Assembly: GCF_037080055.1 (NCBI RefSeq) | Contig: NZ_JBAOJI010000002.1 | Span: 248,001-312,000 of the forward strand | Reading direction: 5' to 3' | Length of the DNA: 64,000 nucleotides | Source: Halovenus sp037080055 | Lineage (GTDB): Archaea > Halobacteriota > Halobacteria > Halobacteriales > Haloarculaceae | Part shown: positions 8,866 to 17,264 of the stretch, piece after piece | Numbering within the stretch: position 1 is the first letter of the stretch | Layout of the letters: every line of letters starts with the position of its first letter | The notes under the pieces: generated by a model | What the model saw: the letters and a program-made list of their open reading frames with translations, nothing else | Told to the model about the DNA's origin: nothing | Databases searched by the model: none | Translations under genes and position numbers: made by a program

Positions 8866-9504
8866 ATGATTAGCGCGCGGTTTCGGATCCAACTGCCCGA
8901 ACATCTCTGGGTGTCGGAACTGTCCCGGGAGTTTCCCCAGACGGAGTTTCGACTGCTGTCGGGGTACCGGATGGACGACCGCGCGGTCGAACTCGGCGAG
9001 GTCGTCGGCGACTCTCCGGGGCGGGTCGTCGCCGCGATGGACGACCACCGCGCAATCGAGGGGTACGAACTGCTGGAAGCCGATTCGAGACGAGTACTCG
9101 GAAAGTACGAAACGACACAGACGGCGCTGTACGACTTTGTCGAAGCCTCAGAGCTGACAATCGAGTTTCCCGTCGACGTCGACCGAGGCTGGTATACCTT
9201 CGATCTGACCGGCACTCGTGACGAACTCGACGAACTGGAGGCGGTGCTGTCGGACTCGCCGCTGTCGTACGAACTCCAGTCGCTGGTCACGCGGACCGAC
9301 CCGGAGTCGCTTCTGACCGACCGCCAGCGCGAGGTGCTCGAAACCGCAGTCAGAAACGGCTACTTTTCGGTACCGCGGGAGTGTACGCTCGCCGAACTGG
9401 CAGAGCGACTGGATATCGACAAGTCGACGGCGAGTACGATTCTCCGGCGAGGAGAACAGCGGCTGGTCAACTGGTTTCTGGCTGGGCCGGAATCGGCGCT
9501 CTAA
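8866..9504 (+). CDS. Bat-type HTH-10 domain transcriptional regulator
   Basis: The 212-aa product has an N-terminal sensor-like alpha/beta region (residues ~1-140) and a C-terminal HTH-10 (bacterio-opsin activator-type) domain. The latter starts LLTDRQREVLETAVRNGYF (~151) and continues CTLAELAERLDIDKSTASTILRRGEQRLV. This domain is characteristic of haloarchaeal regulators related to Bat. The N-terminus has no PAS or GAF pattern that I can see. The start is fixed by the SD site. A second HTH-10 gene lies at 17265-17951. Confidence 0.85.
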   Translation: MISARFRIQLPEHLWVSELSREFPQTEFRLLSGYRMDDRAVELGEVVGDSPGRVVAAMDDHRAIEGYELLEADSRRVLGKYETTQTALYDFVEASELTIEFPVDVDRGWYTFDLTGTRDELDELEAVLSDSPLSYELQSLVTRTDPESLLTDRQREVLETAVRNGYFSVPRECTLAELAERLDIDKSTASTILRRGEQRLVNWFLAGPESAL

Positions 9505-9507
9505 ATG

Positions 9508-9744
9508 TCAGGCGTGGCTGATTTCGACGTTGAACAGGTTCGGTTCGATCTGGTCGGTCTCGTGGGTAAAGCCGCGCTGTGAGAGCACGTCGTACAGCGG
9601 TTCTGGCTCGAAGCTACTCTGCAAGAGCAGTGTCTCGCCGGGGTCGAGCGCGTCGAGTTCGGCCATGATATCGTCGAAGGGCGCACCATCGATTGTGCGG
9701 ACATCGATCGTACGATCCGGGTCGGCGTTTTCTATCTTGCTCAT
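9508..9744 (-). CDS. DUF2249 family protein
   Basis: A 78-aa protein starting at the ATG at 9744. It has the DUF2249 layout: DVRTIDGAPFDDIMAELDAL, then GETLLLQSSFEPEPLYDVL, then a terminal strand. The fold resembles TusA/SirA-like small alpha/beta proteins. Such genes in haloarchaea often sit among respiratory or metal-related genes, but here it stands between a regulator (convergent, 3 nt away) and a divergent cupin gene. The function is unknown. Confidence 0.8.
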   Translation of the reverse strand: MSKIENADPDRTIDVRTIDGAPFDDIMAELDALDPGETLLLQSSFEPEPLYDVLSQRGFTHETDQIEPNLFNVEISHA

Positions 9745-9846
9745 ACACAACTGTTCGGGATTTTGTTCCCTGTGCGTTACTACGATCATGTTCGGACGGG
9801 AGATATTCGGGCGAGTCCCTTTCACGGCCAGCGTCGAAGACCACGT

Positions 9847-10149
9847 ATGGCAGAACAGGCATCCCTCGATGTACTGGACGCAGCACCGCACGCCCGGCCG
9901 CTTGAGGCCGGCGAACCGACGGTGATTCGGCTGGCACTCGATGCCGACGAACGTGTCGACCCCCACACCCACCCCGAACGGGAAATTGTCCTCTATCTCC
10001 GGTCTGGCCAGATCGAACTGGACCTCGACGAGGAAACCTACGAACTCGCGGCCGGTGACGTGATCCGATTCGACGGACAGCGGGAAGTCTCGCCGTACGC
10101 CGTCGAGGAGAGCGAGGCGCTGATCGTCCTCGCACAGCGGACCGATTGA
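9847..10149 (+). CDS. Cupin-domain protein
   Basis: A 100-aa single-domain cupin. Motif 1 is PHTHPEREIVLYLRSG (residues ~38-53) with two metal-ligand histidines and a glutamate, and motif 2 is AAGDVIRFDGQREVS (~68-82). The histidine of motif 2 that usually completes the metal site is not obvious. It probably binds a small metabolite or metal; the substrate is unknown. The ATG at 9847 gives the exact domain length. It is followed by the acyltransferase gene on the same strand. Confidence 0.82.
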   Translation: MAEQASLDVLDAAPHARPLEAGEPTVIRLALDADERVDPHTHPEREIVLYLRSGQIELDLDEETYELAAGDVIRFDGQREVSPYAVEESEALIVLAQRTD

Positions 10150-10211
10150 CCGCCCGCCCCGAAATCCTCAGAGTCGCGAGTTTGAAGTCACTGCCTCTCG
10201 AACTCAGGTTC

Positions 10212-10799
10212 GTGACAGCAGCGGATCGAGACGAGGGCGACGGGACGGTCGGGGACGACAGCGTAGGGCCAGCGGACAGTACCGACAGTCCGGGGCCAGC
10301 GGACAGCGACGGCAGCGAAGACCGCCGCGAGCGCGTCGACCGCCACCCGCGACCCCACGTCGGAAACTCGCTGGGGCGGTGGTACGAGATCAGAAATCCC
10401 CTTCGTGTCGCGATCAACTACGCTGTCATCCTCGTCTGCCGGATGTCGCCGAGCCTCAAACTCAAGCGGATTCTGCTGCGTCGGCTCGGCGTGACAATCG
10501 GTGAGGGCGTCGCCTTCGGGCTGGAATCGACACCCGACGTGTTCTGGCCGGAGTTGATCACCATCGAAGACGACGTGATCATCGGCTACGACGCGACGAT
10601 TCTCTGCCACGAGTTTCTGCGCGAGGAGTACCGAACTGGGGAGGTCCACATCCGAGAGGGAGCGATGATCGGCGCCGGCGCAATCGTCCTGCCCGGGGTC
10701 GAAATCGGCGAGAACGCACAGGTCGCCGCCAACTCACTCGTGACCGAGGATGTTCCGCCCGAGACGACCGTCAGCGGTGTTCCCGCAACGCCGGAGTAG
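10212..10799 (+). CDS. Hexapeptide-repeat acyltransferase (LbH family)
   Basis: The C-terminal half is a left-handed beta-helix with hexapeptide repeats (from ITIEDDVIIGYDATI through IREGAMIGAGAIVLPGVEIGENAQVAANS), ending in the ETTVSGVPA element of the CysE/NodL/maltose-acetyltransferase type. Before it comes a hydrophobic/basic segment (LRVAINYAVILVCRMSPSLKLKRILLRR) that may touch the membrane, and an N-terminal acidic spacer containing an internal repeat. It probably acetylates a sugar or amino acid. The start is uncertain: GTG at 10212 is chosen, but a TTG at 10146 overlapping the cupin stop is possible. Confidence 0.82.
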   Translation: MTAADRDEGDGTVGDDSVGPADSTDSPGPADSDGSEDRRERVDRHPRPHVGNSLGRWYEIRNPLRVAINYAVILVCRMSPSLKLKRILLRRLGVTIGEGVAFGLESTPDVFWPELITIEDDVIIGYDATILCHEFLREEYRTGEVHIREGAMIGAGAIVLPGVEIGENAQVAANSLVTEDVPPETTVSGVPATPE

Positions 10800-10814
10800 C
10801 GACGAACAGGACGG

Positions 10815-10822
10815 CTTTTATT
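10815..10822 (+). promoter_or_regulatory. TATA box of the aIF2-beta gene
   Basis: cttttatt is centred 26 nt upstream of the ATG at 10844, matching a leaderless transcript. Confidence 0.5.
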
Positions 10823-10843
10823 TCTCGGCGGCAACGTTCGTGT

Positions 10844-11248
10844 ATGGACTACGATGATATGCTCGACCGGGGGATCGATCAGACTCCCGATATCGACGCC
10901 GATTCGACGCGGTTCGATGTATCCGACCCCGATGTGCGACAAGAGGGCCACGCGACGGTCTTCGAGAATTTCCAGACGGTCTGTGACGATCTCGGCCGGG
11001 AGGAAGAACACCTGCTGAAGTTCCTCCAGGACGAACTCGGGACCAGCGCACACATCGACGAGAGCGGTCGGGCACGGTTTACTGGCGAGTTCGATGCCGG
11101 CCGGATTCAGGAGGCCATCGACGCCTACTCTGAACAGTACGTGCTCTGCTCGGAGTGCGGCCTCCCGGATACCAACATCGAGCGCGAACAAGGTGCGGAA
11201 GTGCTGCACTGTACGGCCTGCGGGGCCGTCTCGCCGACCTCAACCTAA
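10844..11248 (+). CDS. Translation initiation factor aIF2 subunit beta
   Basis: The 134-aa product matches the archaeal aIF2-beta/aIF5 fold. A central alpha/beta domain (residues ~35-95, with FENFQTVCDDLGREEEHLLKFLQDELGT) is followed by a C-terminal C4 zinc ribbon, CSECG...CTACG (~101-126). aIF2 carries Met-tRNAi to the small ribosomal subunit as a GTP-dependent heterotrimer; the beta subunit contacts aIF2-gamma through its N-terminal helix, which is shortened and acidic here as in other haloarchaea. It has its own promoter. Its 3' end overlaps a small zinc-protein gene on the other strand by 9 nt. Confidence 0.93.
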   Translation: MDYDDMLDRGIDQTPDIDADSTRFDVSDPDVRQEGHATVFENFQTVCDDLGREEEHLLKFLQDELGTSAHIDESGRARFTGEFDAGRIQEAIDAYSEQYVLCSECGLPDTNIEREQGAEVLHCTACGAVSPTST

Positions 11249-11419
11249 CTGTTTGACTGTCCGGAGGTCGTGTTCTGTCCGCATGAACTCCGAGAGCCGC
11301 CGGCTCGCGTGACAGTTCGGGCAGTGAAAATTCGCACTCGTCTCCGGCAACTCCGTCGGTTCCGTCTGCCAGTTTTTCCCACATTCGGGACAGAGAACGC
11401 GGACCTGTGTTTCCTCCAT
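11240..11419 (-). CDS. Small two-CPxC zinc-ribbon protein (59 aa)
   Basis: From the ATG at 11419 a 59-codon frame encodes MEETQVRVLCPECGKNW near the N-terminus and FHCPNCHASRRL in the middle, i.e. two CPxC knuckles about 21 residues apart. These should bind one zinc ion. Single zinc-ribbon proteins of this size are abundant in haloarchaea, and some affect translation, transcription or biofilm formation. The frame ends at the TGA at 11240-11242, overlapping the aIF2-beta stop region tail-to-tail. Perfect CPxC spacing makes a chance frame unlikely. Confidence 0.8.
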   Translation of the reverse strand: MEETQVRVLCPECGKNWQTEPTELPETSANFHCPNCHASRRLSEFMRTEHDLRTVKQLG

Positions 11420-11485
11420 GTGTGTCTATCACACACACTGCCGCCGAACAAAAACGTTGTGACGCGTCTCAGTATTCGGGGGCTC

Positions 11486-12466
11486 TCAGGCGGCGGCGTC
11501 AGTTTCCACGTCGAGCAGTTCGTGGTATCGGTTGCGGATCGTCACCTCGGAGATTTCGGCCACGTCGCTGACCTGATTCTGCGTGACCTTCTCGTTGGTC
11601 AGCAGCGAGGCGGCGTAGATGGCTGCGGCGGCCAGTCCGACGGGGGACTTTCCGCTGATGACCTCGGTCCCTTCGGCGGCGTCGAGCAGTTCGCGGGAGC
11701 GTCGTTCCACTTCCTCGGAGAGGCCGAGTTCGGAGACGAAGCGCGGGACGTAGCTTTTCGGGTCCGCTGGCTTGACCTCCAGATTGAGTTGCTGGACGAT
11801 GTATCGGTAGGTTCGGGTGAGTTCCATCCGCTCGACACGCGAGACGTGGTTCACTTCGTCGAGCGACCGCGGTGTGCCTGCCTGTCGAGCGGCGGCGTAC
11901 AGCGAGGCTGTCGCGACACCTTCGATGGACCGCCCCGGAAGCAGATCTTCTTCGAGCGCGCGCCGGTAGATTACACTGGCGGTCTCCCGGACGTTCTCCG
12001 GGAGGCCGAGTGCACTTGCCATCCGGTCGATCTCGCCGAGGGCCTGCTTGAGATTGCGCTCTTTGGAGTCGCGGGTGCGGAATCGCTCGTTCCAGGTGCG
12101 CAGGCGCTGCATCTTCTCGCGCTGGCGGCTGGACAGCGAATTGCCGTAGGCGTCCTTGTTCTGCCAGCCGATGTTCGTCGACAGCCCCTTGTCGTGCATC
12201 ATCTTCGTCGTCGGCGCGCCCACGCGTGACTTCTGGTCCTGCTCGCGGGAGTCGAATGCTCGCCACTCTGGTCCGGGGTCGATCTCGTCTTCTTCGACGA
12301 CCAGTCCGCACTCCTGACAGACCGTCTCGCCGTGCTCGGCGTCGTTTACCAGCTTGCCGCTACACTCCGGGCAGACCTCCGTCTCCTGGCTGGTCTGCTC
12401 GGTCTCTGTTTCGGTGCTGTGTTCTCGTGTACGCTCTCGGCCGTCTGTCCGCTGTGATTCACTCAT
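11486..12466 (-). CDS. tfb: Transcription initiation factor TFB
   Basis: The 326-aa protein has an N-terminal acidic leader, a zinc ribbon (CPEC at ~32-35 and CQEC at ~51-54), the B-finger/linker region (GLSTNIGWQNKDAYGNSL, ~93-110), and two cyclin repeats (residues ~135-220 and ~230-320) that bind TBP, BRE and DNA. It recruits RNA polymerase to promoters. Haloarchaea carry several tfb paralogues with different promoter preferences; which one this is cannot be told here. A TATA element lies shortly upstream. Confidence 0.95.
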   Translation of the reverse strand: MSESQRTDGRERTREHSTETETEQTSQETEVCPECSGKLVNDAEHGETVCQECGLVVEEDEIDPGPEWRAFDSREQDQKSRVGAPTTKMMHDKGLSTNIGWQNKDAYGNSLSSRQREKMQRLRTWNERFRTRDSKERNLKQALGEIDRMASALGLPENVRETASVIYRRALEEDLLPGRSIEGVATASLYAAARQAGTPRSLDEVNHVSRVERMELTRTYRYIVQQLNLEVKPADPKSYVPRFVSELGLSEEVERRSRELLDAAEGTEVISGKSPVGLAAAAIYAASLLTNEKVTQNQVSDVAEISEVTIRNRYHELLDVETDAAA

Positions 12467-12496
12467 GATGGGTCTCCTGTTGCCGCGGAGGTAATC

Positions 12497-12504
12497 TATA
12501 AATA
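12497..12504 (-). promoter_or_regulatory. Probable TATA box of tfb
   Basis: Read on the minus strand this is atttatag, about 34 nt before the tfb ATG at 12466, so the leader would be very short. A second, stronger-looking gatttaaata element lies further upstream at about 12543-12553 and could be an alternative promoter. Confidence 0.4.
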
Positions 12505-12651
12505 TCCTACGCGGGCTTCCTTGATTTGTAGTTAGTCACGAGCGTATTTAAATCTTTCGTGCCGGTTATCATCTAAAATACCGTTTGAAGGCCTGAGGTG
12601 GCGGTTTGGTCCGCGCTAGCACGGATTACCGTATACAAAAAGAATAAAAAT

Positions 12652-14247
12652 CTACTGGTAGCGGCCACGCCCTTCGATTTCTCGCAGTTGGTCGAGGACA
12701 GCCTCGTCACCGCTGGCCCGGTAGGCATCGATCACTGCCGTTCTGAGTCGGTCGACGTTGTCGTCGATTCCGGCCAGACTGCCGAGCAGGACGTGCAGAT
12801 CCATCGCGTGGTCTTCAGGGTCGTCGCTGTAGTAGCCGAGCCCGAAATCGATCAGGAACGGTCGGTCGCCGACGCGGACGTTTCGCGGCGTCGGATCGCC
12901 GTGGACGACACCGGCGTCGTGCAGTGCGGCCAGTTGTTCGGCGACGGTTCCGACCCGGTCGGCGGTGAGTCCGTCCTGCAAATCGCGCTCGCCGACGCGC
13001 TGGAGCGTCAGCCGCATCTCTCCCGTATCGACATCCCGGATCAGCGGCGTCGGAACTCCCTCACGGCGGGCTTCGTGCAGTAGTCGGGCCTCCTGCCGCG
13101 TGCGCTCGCGTCGCAGACGCTCGTCGAGTTCGGGATGGCGGTACTCGCGGCGGTGACGGTGCTTTTCGACTGTCTCGTCGGCGATGGTGACCGCCGACTC
13201 TGCGCCCTGGACGAACTCCTCGCGCTCGCGTCTGACCGTCGTCTCCGGCGGTCGCCACGTCACCTCGACCTGATCCGGGCGGAAATCCGAGTCGATGCCC
13301 GACTCCGCGATGGGGATCGTCTGGCCGGCATCGTACATCTTCGCGCCGAGGACGGCGATCATCCCCGCATTGTCCCGGAGAAAGCGATTTTCGGGAGCGA
13401 AAAACTCGGCCCCGCGCTGGTCGCACATCGAGGCCAGCATCTCTCGCAGTCGGTCGTTCTGGCCGACGCCGCCGCCGAGGACGAGTTCCTCGCTGCCGGT
13501 CAGCGCCAGCGCGCGCTCGGAGACTTCCGTCAGCATCGCAAAGATCGTCTCCTGCAATCCACAGCAGATGTCCTCGACGGGCGTCCCGTCGTCGTACTCT
13601 TGCTTCGCGGCGGACATGATCCCCGAAAAGGAGAAGTCCATCCCCTTGACGACGTAGGGAAGATCGATGTACTCGCCGTCTTTCGCGGCCTCCTCGACTT
13701 TCGGGCCGCCGGGGTGTGACCAGCCCACGTAGCGGGTGAATTTGTCGAGTGAGTTGCCAACGCCGGTGTCCATCGTCTCGCCGAGCACGCGATACCGGCC
13801 GGCGCGGTAGCCCAGCAGGTGGGCGTTCGCGCCGCTGGCGTTCAGACAGACCGGCGCGTCGAAGCCAGCGAAATGGCGGCCGATCTCCAGATGAGCGACC
13901 ATGTGATTCACTCCGACGAGTGGCACGTCGAACCGCTGGGCGACGGCGCGTGCGCTGGTGCCGACCAGTCGCAGACAGGGCCCGAGTCCCGGGCCCCGGG
14001 AGAACGCCACGCAGTCGAATGGCTCCTCGCCGTATTCCTCGCGAGCGTCCTCGATGATCCGTTCGATCACCTCGGGCAAGTGTTCCGCCATATGCTCGGC
14101 GGCCTCGCGGGGGTGGAGGCCACCGCTGTCGGGGAGATACGCTTCCGTTTCGATCTCGACGGTGTCGGTCGCGCTGTCGTAGACGGCGGCGCTGGCGGCC
14201 CACGCCGTTCCCTCGATCCCGAGCACGCGAACGTCGGTCTCGCTCAT
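12652..14247 (-). CDS. kae1-bud32: Fused KEOPS subunits Kae1-Bud32 (tRNA t6A37 synthesis)
   Basis: This 531-aa protein is the fusion found in many archaea. Residues ~1-325 form the ASKHA-fold Kae1/TsaD part, with metal ligands in NHMVAHLE (~114-121) and a GPGLGPCLRLVG loop (~85-96). Residues ~335-531 form the small atypical kinase/ATPase Bud32, with VHGDPTPRNV as catalytic loop and FLIDFGLGY as the DFG-like motif. KEOPS transfers threonylcarbamoyl to A37 of ANN-decoding tRNAs. The other KEOPS subunits are not in this window. The gene stands alone, next to the left edge of the putative island. Confidence 0.95.
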   Translation of the reverse strand: MSETDVRVLGIEGTAWAASAAVYDSATDTVEIETEAYLPDSGGLHPREAAEHMAEHLPEVIERIIEDAREEYGEEPFDCVAFSRGPGLGPCLRLVGTSARAVAQRFDVPLVGVNHMVAHLEIGRHFAGFDAPVCLNASGANAHLLGYRAGRYRVLGETMDTGVGNSLDKFTRYVGWSHPGGPKVEEAAKDGEYIDLPYVVKGMDFSFSGIMSAAKQEYDDGTPVEDICCGLQETIFAMLTEVSERALALTGSEELVLGGGVGQNDRLREMLASMCDQRGAEFFAPENRFLRDNAGMIAVLGAKMYDAGQTIPIAESGIDSDFRPDQVEVTWRPPETTVRREREEFVQGAESAVTIADETVEKHRHRREYRHPELDERLRRERTRQEARLLHEARREGVPTPLIRDVDTGEMRLTLQRVGERDLQDGLTADRVGTVAEQLAALHDAGVVHGDPTPRNVRVGDRPFLIDFGLGYYSDDPEDHAMDLHVLLGSLAGIDDNVDRLRTAVIDAYRASGDEAVLDQLREIEGRGRYQ

Positions 14248-14345
14248 CGCTTGGCTCTCCCTCGCCGGGCGACCGTAATGACGACTTCGGTTCGGCGAAT
14301 GGGGACGTTCGGCGGGGAACCACTGCTATCGAGACGCAGACAGAC

Positions 14346-14366
14346 GCCTGCAGGGTGTCATAGAAC
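14346..14366. repeat. Left copy of an imperfect inverted repeat bounding the 14.35-19.56 kb block
   Basis: The sequence gcctgcagggtgtcatagaa(c) reappears in inverted form at 19544-19565 (reverse complement gcctgtgagggtgtcataga ac), with one indel/substitution and an uninterrupted 15-nt match (agggtgtcatagaac). The copies lie 5.2 kb apart, in the intergenic DNA just outside the exporter and hydrolase genes. Clear target-site duplications are not visible. The 14248-14527 intergenic stretch shows nothing else I can identify. Confidence 0.55.
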
Positions 14367-14527
14367 AGTTCGGATACCCATCTTAGAATCTCCTAAAACA
14401 ACTCCGTACAGGAAAGAACGTGATTGCTCAGGAATACGGTCTATCAAGAATTTATCAGAAACCCCGTGGAAGATACAGAGCGTCTCTGCAGCGAGAGTCA
14501 ACAGCGGGGTACCGGTTCACAGCGATA

Positions 14528-15445
14528 CTACTGAACTTCAACTTTGGAAGCATTATTTAGTAGGCGCACAGCGATGAACCCGAGGACGAGGACGAATCCG
14601 ATCAGCACGGCGACAGCGGGGACAAGCGTATTCCAGATCCCATCGAATACCGTACTGCCAAACACTGTCCGTACGTCCTGTCCAAGCATCAGTGCGCGAA
14701 TGGCGTCAACGCCGTAGGTGATCGGATTCACGATGGCGACGGTCTGAATCCAATTCGGCAACACGTCCAGGGGTACGAAGGCACTGGAGACAAACAGAAG
14801 CGGGAACGTCAGAAGGTTCGAGATCATGATCGTGGCCTCGCGGTCACGTGTTACAAGAGCAACAATATTTGAGTACGCCATGAAGATACCACCGAAGATG
14901 ACGGTGACAGCGACGATGCCCAGGACCCCAGCCAGTCCAGTCTGAATGTAGCTCCCGACGGACGCGCTAGTCTTCACCCACAGCAGACCAAAACCAAGTG
15001 CGAGGATTATGAGCGTCTGGACCGTGATTCGGGCGAGTTCTGACAGGACCTTCCCGACGAACATCGCACCGCGACTCATCGGCGAGATGAGTGTCTTGTC
15101 GAACATTCCTGTTTCCATGTCGTCGACGAGTCCGATACCCGAGACCGCGGCTGCAGCGAGTGCAGATTGGATGACAATTGCGGGTGTGAGGTAGGTTACG
15201 TAGTGAACGTCCCCACCGAGTGTCTCTGTCAGTACACCTCCGACGACAGCACCCAGTACCTCTGCCATCAGCACGAAAAAAATGACGGGCTGGATCAAGG
15301 ACGTGAACGTAACGTATGGATTGCGCGAGGATTTGACTAGCCAGCGCTTGAAGCTGATCCGAAGATCAATTGTCGCACTGTTCCCTGACGCTTTCTGCGT
15401 GACGGACGATTCGGAATCCTCGTCGCCGTCAATTGCGGGACTCAT
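14528..15445 (-). CDS. ABC-2 type transporter permease
   Basis: The 305-aa protein has six hydrophobic segments in the ABC-2 (DrrB/NodJ-like) layout, with the SRNPYVTFTSLIQPVIFFVL entry helix (residues ~38-60) and the family's central ETGMFDKTLISPMSRGAMFVGK loop (~110-130). The C-terminal FPLLFVSSAFVPLDVLPNWIQ signature (~215-235) is also present. Together with the overlapping upstream ATPase gene it should form an exporter for a lipid, polyketide-like compound or drug. Codons are visibly more AT-rich than those of flanking genes, consistent with acquisition. Confidence 0.9.
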   Translation of the reverse strand: MSPAIDGDEDSESSVTQKASGNSATIDLRISFKRWLVKSSRNPYVTFTSLIQPVIFFVLMAEVLGAVVGGVLTETLGGDVHYVTYLTPAIVIQSALAAAAVSGIGLVDDMETGMFDKTLISPMSRGAMFVGKVLSELARITVQTLIILALGFGLLWVKTSASVGSYIQTGLAGVLGIVAVTVIFGGIFMAYSNIVALVTRDREATIMISNLLTFPLLFVSSAFVPLDVLPNWIQTVAIVNPITYGVDAIRALMLGQDVRTVFGSTVFDGIWNTLVPAVAVLIGFVLVLGFIAVRLLNNASKVEVQ

Positions 15446-16500
15446 TGACTCACCTCCTGTGGAGACACGCCGTTTGTCTCGCTCCCGACAGCGGTGTCCT
15501 TGCCGTCTCCGGTTAGTGAAAGAAACACGTCGTCGAGTGTCGGAGACTCGATATCGAAGCCACTGATCGCGACTCCTGTGTCAGCGAGTGCCTCGAAAAC
15601 CTCCGGAGCCACACCGCTGGCATCGGCGACGTGGACAGCGAGGCCAGACGGAGAGGACTCGACAGTTGCGCCGTCGAGTGTTCCGACAGTACGGATTGTC
15701 TCGATGGCACGGCGTTTTTGACGGTCAGTCGGCCGCTCCAAGGTAACCGTGAGCGTGTCCGTCCCAACGGCAGCCTTCAGCGAGTCAGGTGTCCCCGCTG
15801 CGATAATCTGACCGTCTTCGAGCACCGCCAGCCGGTCACAGAGTTGGTCGGCTTCTTCGAGATACTGCGTTGTCAAGAAGACGGTCGTCCCACGGTCGTT
15901 GATCTTCTCGAAGTACTCCCAGACCCGGAGGCGCGCCTCGGGATCGAGGCCGGTGGTCGGTTCGTCGAGAAACACGACGGGCGGACGGTGTACGAGAACG
16001 GTCGCAGTGTCGAGACGCTTCTGCATCCCGCCTGAGAAATTCTCTGCTCGCTTGTTTGCGACATCCTGTAAGTCCACGAGATCGAGCAGTGTTTCGATTC
16101 GCTCGTCCCGTTCGTCACTGGGAACGCCGTACATCTCACAAGCGATGCGGAGATTCTCATGGGGCGTGAGTTCGAGGTCGATACTGGTCTCTTGTGCCAT
16201 GTAACCGATGGACTCACGGACGGCCTGTGGCTCTGTTTTGATATCGTGGCCGTTGATACTAACTGTCCCGATGGTAGGGTACAGCAGCGTAACGAGCGTC
16301 CGAATTGTGGTCGTCTTGCCGGCCCCGTTGGGACCGAGAAAGCCGAAGAACTCGCCCTCTACAACGTCGAGACTGACGCCGCGGACGGCTTCCGTTCCGT
16401 CCTCGTACGTGACGTGGACATTCTCTGCATCGATGGCGAGTGTGCTCTCTGATGTGGAGGCTGTGCCATTTTTCCGAGGTGATGAGTTGTCTGATGCCAT
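15442..16500 (-). CDS. ABC transporter ATP-binding protein (DrrA-like)
   Basis: The 352-aa protein carries Walker A GPNGAGKTT (~58-66), a Q-loop (MAQET), the signature FSGGMQKRL, Walker B VVFLDEPTTGLD and an H-loop-like TTQYLEEADQL. The C-terminal ~90-residue extension is the domain seen in DrrA-type drug exporters. The ATG at 16500 was chosen because the shared promoter element lies 54 nt upstream; an in-frame ATG at 16584 lies beyond that promoter. It overlaps the permease gene by 4 nt, so they are translationally coupled. Confidence 0.92.
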   Translation of the reverse strand: MASDNSSPRKNGTASTSESTLAIDAENVHVTYEDGTEAVRGVSLDVVEGEFFGFLGPNGAGKTTTIRTLVTLLYPTIGTVSINGHDIKTEPQAVRESIGYMAQETSIDLELTPHENLRIACEMYGVPSDERDERIETLLDLVDLQDVANKRAENFSGGMQKRLDTATVLVHRPPVVFLDEPTTGLDPEARLRVWEYFEKINDRGTTVFLTTQYLEEADQLCDRLAVLEDGQIIAAGTPDSLKAAVGTDTLTVTLERPTDRQKRRAIETIRTVGTLDGATVESSPSGLAVHVADASGVAPEVFEALADTGVAISGFDIESPTLDDVFLSLTGDGKDTAVGSETNGVSPQEVSQ

Positions 16501-16553
16501 CTGCAGGTGGGTCCTCACATCGACTCTCAGGTAGGCCCTTCTCGAATTCGTGA

Positions 16554-16568
16554 GGCTGTTTAAGTACC
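16554..16568 (-). promoter_or_regulatory. Promoter element of the ABC exporter operon, shared with the hydrolase
   Basis: On the minus strand this reads ggtacttaaacagcc, a TATA box (cttaaa) with a conserved flank. It lies 54 nt before the ATG. The hydrolase gene at 18432-19208 has ggtatttaaacagcc 53 nt before its ATG. The match (14 of 15) and equal spacing suggest common regulation. Confidence 0.55.
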
Positions 16569-16732
16569 ACTGGTGAATGTGCATTAACGGACACGGCGGC
16601 CCGGCAAGCCTGAATGCCGGTTATCCCCCAGTTCATTGGGGTGCCCAGACGGGCGTTCAGTATTCGTGGGACGAAGGGAGTCAATCACTGAATCAGGATA
16701 CTCTCTTTTACTTGCAGGCCAACAAGCCGGGT

Positions 16733-17257
16733 ATGCCAGGCGCAACGTTTCTCAGAGGGAACCGTATTGAACTCCGTACGGTCACCCCCAGCGACTACGA
16801 ATTTCTCCACGAGTACGGCAACGATCCGGCTATCCGCGAGGGTGCCCCGGCGCCGACACCGGTACGTGAAGATGATCTCGCGGCGTTCGTTGAGGAAGAT
16901 GATCGCTCTACCCAGTTTCTTCCCTGTCACGACGGGACACCGGTCGGCTTCGTGTTCCTGTTCGATATCGATCCCCAGCGGGACCACGCCGAAGTTGGTT
17001 GTTGGATCGTCCCGGACGAACAGGGCAATCGGTACGCTACCGAAGCAACGACTCTGTGTCTCGAACACGCTTTCGAGGATCGAGGGCTGCACAAGGTCTT
17101 TGCTCGCGTGTTCGAGCACAACGACGCGTCTATGTCCGTGCTAGAAAACATCGGATTCCAGCAGGAGGGTCGGCTCCGCGAGCACGACTATATTCGGGGG
17201 GAATACCGCGACACCTACCTGTTCGGACTTCTCGCGGAGGAGTGGCAGCGGGGCTGA
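16733..17257 (+). CDS. GNAT family N-acetyltransferase (RimJ/RimL-like)
   Basis: The 174-aa product matches the GNAT fold of RimJ/RimL/SpeG-type enzymes: an N-terminal strand IELRTVTPSDYEFLHEYGND (~11-30), the acetyl-CoA loop in WIVPDEQGNRYATEA (~92-106), and a closing SMSVLENIGFQQEGRLRE segment (~136-153). It uses acetyl-CoA to modify an amine, such as a protein N-terminus, polyamine or drug. The ATG at 16733 is preceded by a TATA-like cttttact at 16705-16712, giving a leaderless start. It lies inside the island, divergent from the exporter. Confidence 0.88.
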   Translation: MPGATFLRGNRIELRTVTPSDYEFLHEYGNDPAIREGAPAPTPVREDDLAAFVEEDDRSTQFLPCHDGTPVGFVFLFDIDPQRDHAEVGCWIVPDEQGNRYATEATTLCLEHAFEDRGLHKVFARVFEHNDASMSVLENIGFQQEGRLREHDYIRGEYRDTYLFGLLAEEWQRG

Positions 17258-17264
17258 GATCGAC

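Noticed and set aside
16626..16641. Hairpin cccca/tgggg between the exporter and GNAT genes
   Set aside because: Only 5 bp with no T-run and between divergent genes; no terminator or riboswitch role can be supported.
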